Shown here: in pieces, positions 4,227 to 6,381 of the stretch
How the letters are laid out: each line of letters opens with the position of its first letter
Position numbering within the stretch: the stretch's first letter is position 1
Source: Akkermansiaceae bacterium
GTDB lineage: Bacteria > Verrucomicrobiota > Verrucomicrobiia > Verrucomicrobiales > Akkermansiaceae
Direction: 5' to 3'
Assembly: GCA_028293225.1 (NCBI GenBank)
Contig: JAQGPE010000683.1
Coordinates: 1-6,381 of the forward strand
DNA length: 6,381 bases
Translations under genes and position numbers: made by a program
Notes under the pieces: model-generated
What the model was told of the DNA's origin: nothing
What the model saw: only the letters and a program-made list of their open reading frames with translations
The model's database searches: none

Positions 4227-6326
4227 ATGAAAAATTGGCACATCCGTCCTTTCTGCATTCTTTGCCTGCCGCTGGTCATCCAGGCCGCGGCGGCCAAGCC
4301 GTCCGACCTGGTGACCGGGGATCCGGTCGCCGAGCTCGACCCGATGGTCGTCACCGCCAGCCCGCTGAAGCGGACCCAGTTCGAACTCGCGCAGGCCACC
4401 AAGGTGGTCGACTCGAGGCAGCTGCTGCTGAAATCGCAGGCCACGCTGGGTGAGACGCTGAAGGACGAGCCGGGCGTCAGTTCCACCTACTTCGGTCCGG
4501 GAGCCAGCCGCCCGATCATCCGCGGCCTCGGCGACGACCGGGTGCGCGTTTTGCAGAACGGCACCTCGGTGCTGGACGTCTCCAACGTCAGCCCGGACCA
4601 CGCCGTGGCGGTCGATCCGCTGTCGCTGAAGTCGGTGGAAATCGTCCGCGGCCCGGCGGTGCTGCTCTACGGCCCGAACACCATGGGCGGGGTCATCAAC
4701 GCCACCGACAACCGCATCCCGGAGGAGAAGTTCACCGGCAAGTGGCCGGAGGGTCACTACGCGACCAACTACAGCTCGGTCGATGACGGCTACTCCCACT
4801 CCGGCGAGATCACCTTCGGCGCGGGTCCGCTGGTCTTCCACCTCGACGGCTTCACCCGCGAGACCCAGGACGTGCACATCCCCGGCTTTGCCCGCTCGGC
4901 GATCCTGCGCGCCACTTCGCCGCTGCCATCCGACGAAACCGAAGCCTATGGCGTGCTGCCGAACAGCGCCACCGAGTCGCGGGGCGCGGGCCTGGGCGGT
5001 TCGTATGTCTGGGACGGCGGCTTTTTCGGCGTATCCTACTCCGGGGTGGATTCGCACTACGGCACGGTGGCGGAGCGCGATGTGACGATCGGCCTGCACC
5101 AGCGGCGCTGGGATTTCCGCGGGGCCTTTTACGAACCCTTCGATGGCATCAAGGAGATCCGCTACAAGTTCGGCCACTCCGACTACAACCACACCGAGTT
5201 CGAGGGCGCCGAGCCGGGGACCAAATTCCTGATCGAGGGCTATGACGGCCGGGTCGAGGTGGTGCACCAAAAGCTCGGGCCGTTCGAAGGCTCGGTGGGC
5301 TTCGAGACGCAGCACAACGAGTTCTCCGCCCTGGGCGACGAGGCCTTCCTGCCGCCGGTCACCAACGACATCAACTCCGGCTTCGTCTTCGAAGAAGTGA
5401 AGCTGAACGACAAGCTGCGCCTGCAGTTCGGCGCGCGCTATGACCACCAGGAAAACGAGACCGATCCCGACCCGCATTTCGGCCCGGGGATCGACCGGAC
5501 CTTCGACGCCTTCAGCACCTCCGCGGGCGTCGTCTACAATCCGGCCAAGGACTACGCGGTGGCCCTGACGCTGGGTTACGCGCAGCGCCCGCCGACCTAT
5601 GTCGAGCTGTTCGCCAATGGCCCGCACGTCGCCACCGGCACGGTGGAAGTCGGCGACTCGAACCTGGATACGGAGAACGCCTTCTCGCTCGATCTGTCGC
5701 TGCGCAAGAAGGCCGGCTTCGTGACCGGCAGCGTCAGCGGCTTCTACTACCGCTTTGACCGCTTTATCAACCTGACTCCGACCGGAGCGATCGACCCGAA
5801 GGAGAACCTGCCCATCTATGCCTATCGCGGCGTGCCGGCGGACTTCTTCGGCGGCGAAGCCGAGGCGGTGTTCCACCTGATCGAGGGCGACAGCAAGCCG
5901 ACCGAAGACGGCAAGTCCGGCATTCCCACCGCCACCTCCACCAGCGGCCAGGCGCTCGACCTGACGCTGCGGACCGACTACGTGCACGCCGAGAACCGCG
6001 ATACCCACGAGCCGCTGCCGCGCATCCCGCCCTTCCGCGCCAGCGCCGGGCTGGACTACCGCATCGACCGCTTCGCCGCGCAGCTGGAGGGCAGCTACAA
6101 TGCCCGCCAGCACCGCACCGCGCAGTATGAGCTGCCGACCGACGGCTACTTCCTGGTCAACGCGGGGATCAGCTACGACTTCGACGTGAAGGGGCTCAAG
6201 ACGACCCTCTATCTGAAGGGCACCAACCTGACCAACGAAGAGGCGCGGGAGAGCACCTCCTTCCTGAAGGACATCTCGCCGCTGGCGGGACGCGGGGTGG
6301 TCGCCGGGTTGAGAACGGATTTCTAG
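4227..6326 (+). CDS. TonB-dependent outer-membrane receptor, ZnuD-like (probable zinc or other metal uptake)
   Basis: This 699-residue protein is full length for the family. Residues 1 to about 23 are a signal peptide (MKNWHIRPFCILCLPLVIQA followed by AAA). The TonB box is near 38-45 (DPMVVTAS). The plug spans about 50-165 and shows ASRPIIRGLGDDRVRVLQNG (93-112), SPDHAVAVDPLS (122-133), VEIVRGPAVLLYGPNTMGGV (137-156) and DNRIP (161-165). The barrel follows and ends in a terminal Phe (GVVAGLRTDF), the outer-membrane insertion signature. Family-typical barrel pieces include YAQRPPTYVELFANGPHVAT (451-470), VGDSNLDTENA (475-485) and SFLKDISPLAGRG (678-690). The SPDHA plug motif and DNRIP match ZnuD-type zinc receptors, in which the Asp-His pair binds zinc. 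It should take up a metal or metal complex using TonB-ExbB-ExbD energy, but none of those genes is in the window. The ATG at 4227 is chosen because it directly begins the signal peptide; GCGGA (4211-4215) is a weak ribosome site. Substrate could also be another metal chelate. Confidence 0.95.
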   Translation: MKNWHIRPFCILCLPLVIQAAAAKPSDLVTGDPVAELDPMVVTASPLKRTQFELAQATKVVDSRQLLLKSQATLGETLKDEPGVSSTYFGPGASRPIIRGLGDDRVRVLQNGTSVLDVSNVSPDHAVAVDPLSLKSVEIVRGPAVLLYGPNTMGGVINATDNRIPEEKFTGKWPEGHYATNYSSVDDGYSHSGEITFGAGPLVFHLDGFTRETQDVHIPGFARSAILRATSPLPSDETEAYGVLPNSATESRGAGLGGSYVWDGGFFGVSYSGVDSHYGTVAERDVTIGLHQRRWDFRGAFYEPFDGIKEIRYKFGHSDYNHTEFEGAEPGTKFLIEGYDGRVEVVHQKLGPFEGSVGFETQHNEFSALGDEAFLPPVTNDINSGFVFEEVKLNDKLRLQFGARYDHQENETDPDPHFGPGIDRTFDAFSTSAGVVYNPAKDYAVALTLGYAQRPPTYVELFANGPHVATGTVEVGDSNLDTENAFSLDLSLRKKAGFVTGSVSGFYYRFDRFINLTPTGAIDPKENLPIYAYRGVPADFFGGEAEAVFHLIEGDSKPTEDGKSGIPTATSTSGQALDLTLRTDYVHAENRDTHEPLPRIPPFRASAGLDYRIDRFAAQLEGSYNARQHRTAQYELPTDGYFLVNAGISYDFDVKGLKTTLYLKGTNLTNEEARESTSFLKDISPLAGRGVVAGLRTDF

Positions 6327-6351
6327 GAGATAGAAGGCAAGGGCTGTTTGG

Positions 6352-6381
6352 AGCCCCGTCCGGAGCGGTCCGGGCGGGGCT
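6352..6381 (+). terminator. Terminator hairpin after the TonB receptor gene (tail cut by window edge)
   Basis: AGCCCCG (6352-6358) pairs with CGGGGCT (6375-6381). The stem continues inward through one T-G pair and CCGGA/TCCGG (6360-6364 with 6369-6373), closing on a GCGG tetraloop. This makes about 13 pairs with no bulge. It starts 25 bases after the stop codon. Any T-run would lie beyond the last base, so terminator function is inferred from position and stem strength. Confidence 0.65.

Noticed and set aside
3855..6113. Minus-strand open frame of 752 codons opposite the TonB receptor
   Set aside because: The plus-strand protein is an unmistakable TonB receptor. The antisense frame stays open because GC-rich third positions make antisense stops rare, and its translation has no recognisable domain.

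Overview
The window most likely comes from a GC-rich member of the Verrucomicrobiota (PVC superphylum). The best evidence is the first gene. It joins an SGNH/GDSL-like domain to the 'PVC-type' putative membrane-bound dehydrogenase beta-propeller (the TIGR02604-like family), which is expanded in Planctomycetes and Verrucomicrobia and rare elsewhere. All three genes carry Sec-type signal peptides, so everything encoded here acts in the periplasm or outer membrane of a Gram-negative-type cell.

Layout: (1) Positions 1-1909, minus strand: a large secreted SGNH-like/PVC dehydrogenase-type protein. 636 residues are visible and it is still open at the left edge of the window. (2) Positions 1910-2125: a divergent intergenic region. 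(3) Positions 2126-3532, plus strand: a 468-residue secreted, mainly alpha-helical protein of unknown function, followed by a good intrinsic terminator (3557-3591). (4) Positions 3592-4226: about 630 bases without a convincing protein gene but with many inverted repeats. They include two palindromes with similar arms, three strong hairpins in a row, and a quasi-palindrome in front of the next gene. (5) Positions 4227-6326, plus strand: a complete TonB-dependent outer-membrane receptor most like the ZnuD-type (zinc) branch, followed by a terminator hairpin that ends at the last base of the window.

The genes do not form an obvious operon. The first two diverge, and the second and third are separated by a terminator and a long structured gap. 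A joint role cannot be read from the sequence beyond all three being exported. The parts most worth a second look are the structured gap before the receptor gene, which could be a regulatory leader, a small RNA or an operator region, and the non-canonical catalytic blocks of the SGNH-like domain. I did not find a CRISPR array, tRNA, rRNA, insertion sequence or recognisable known riboswitch.
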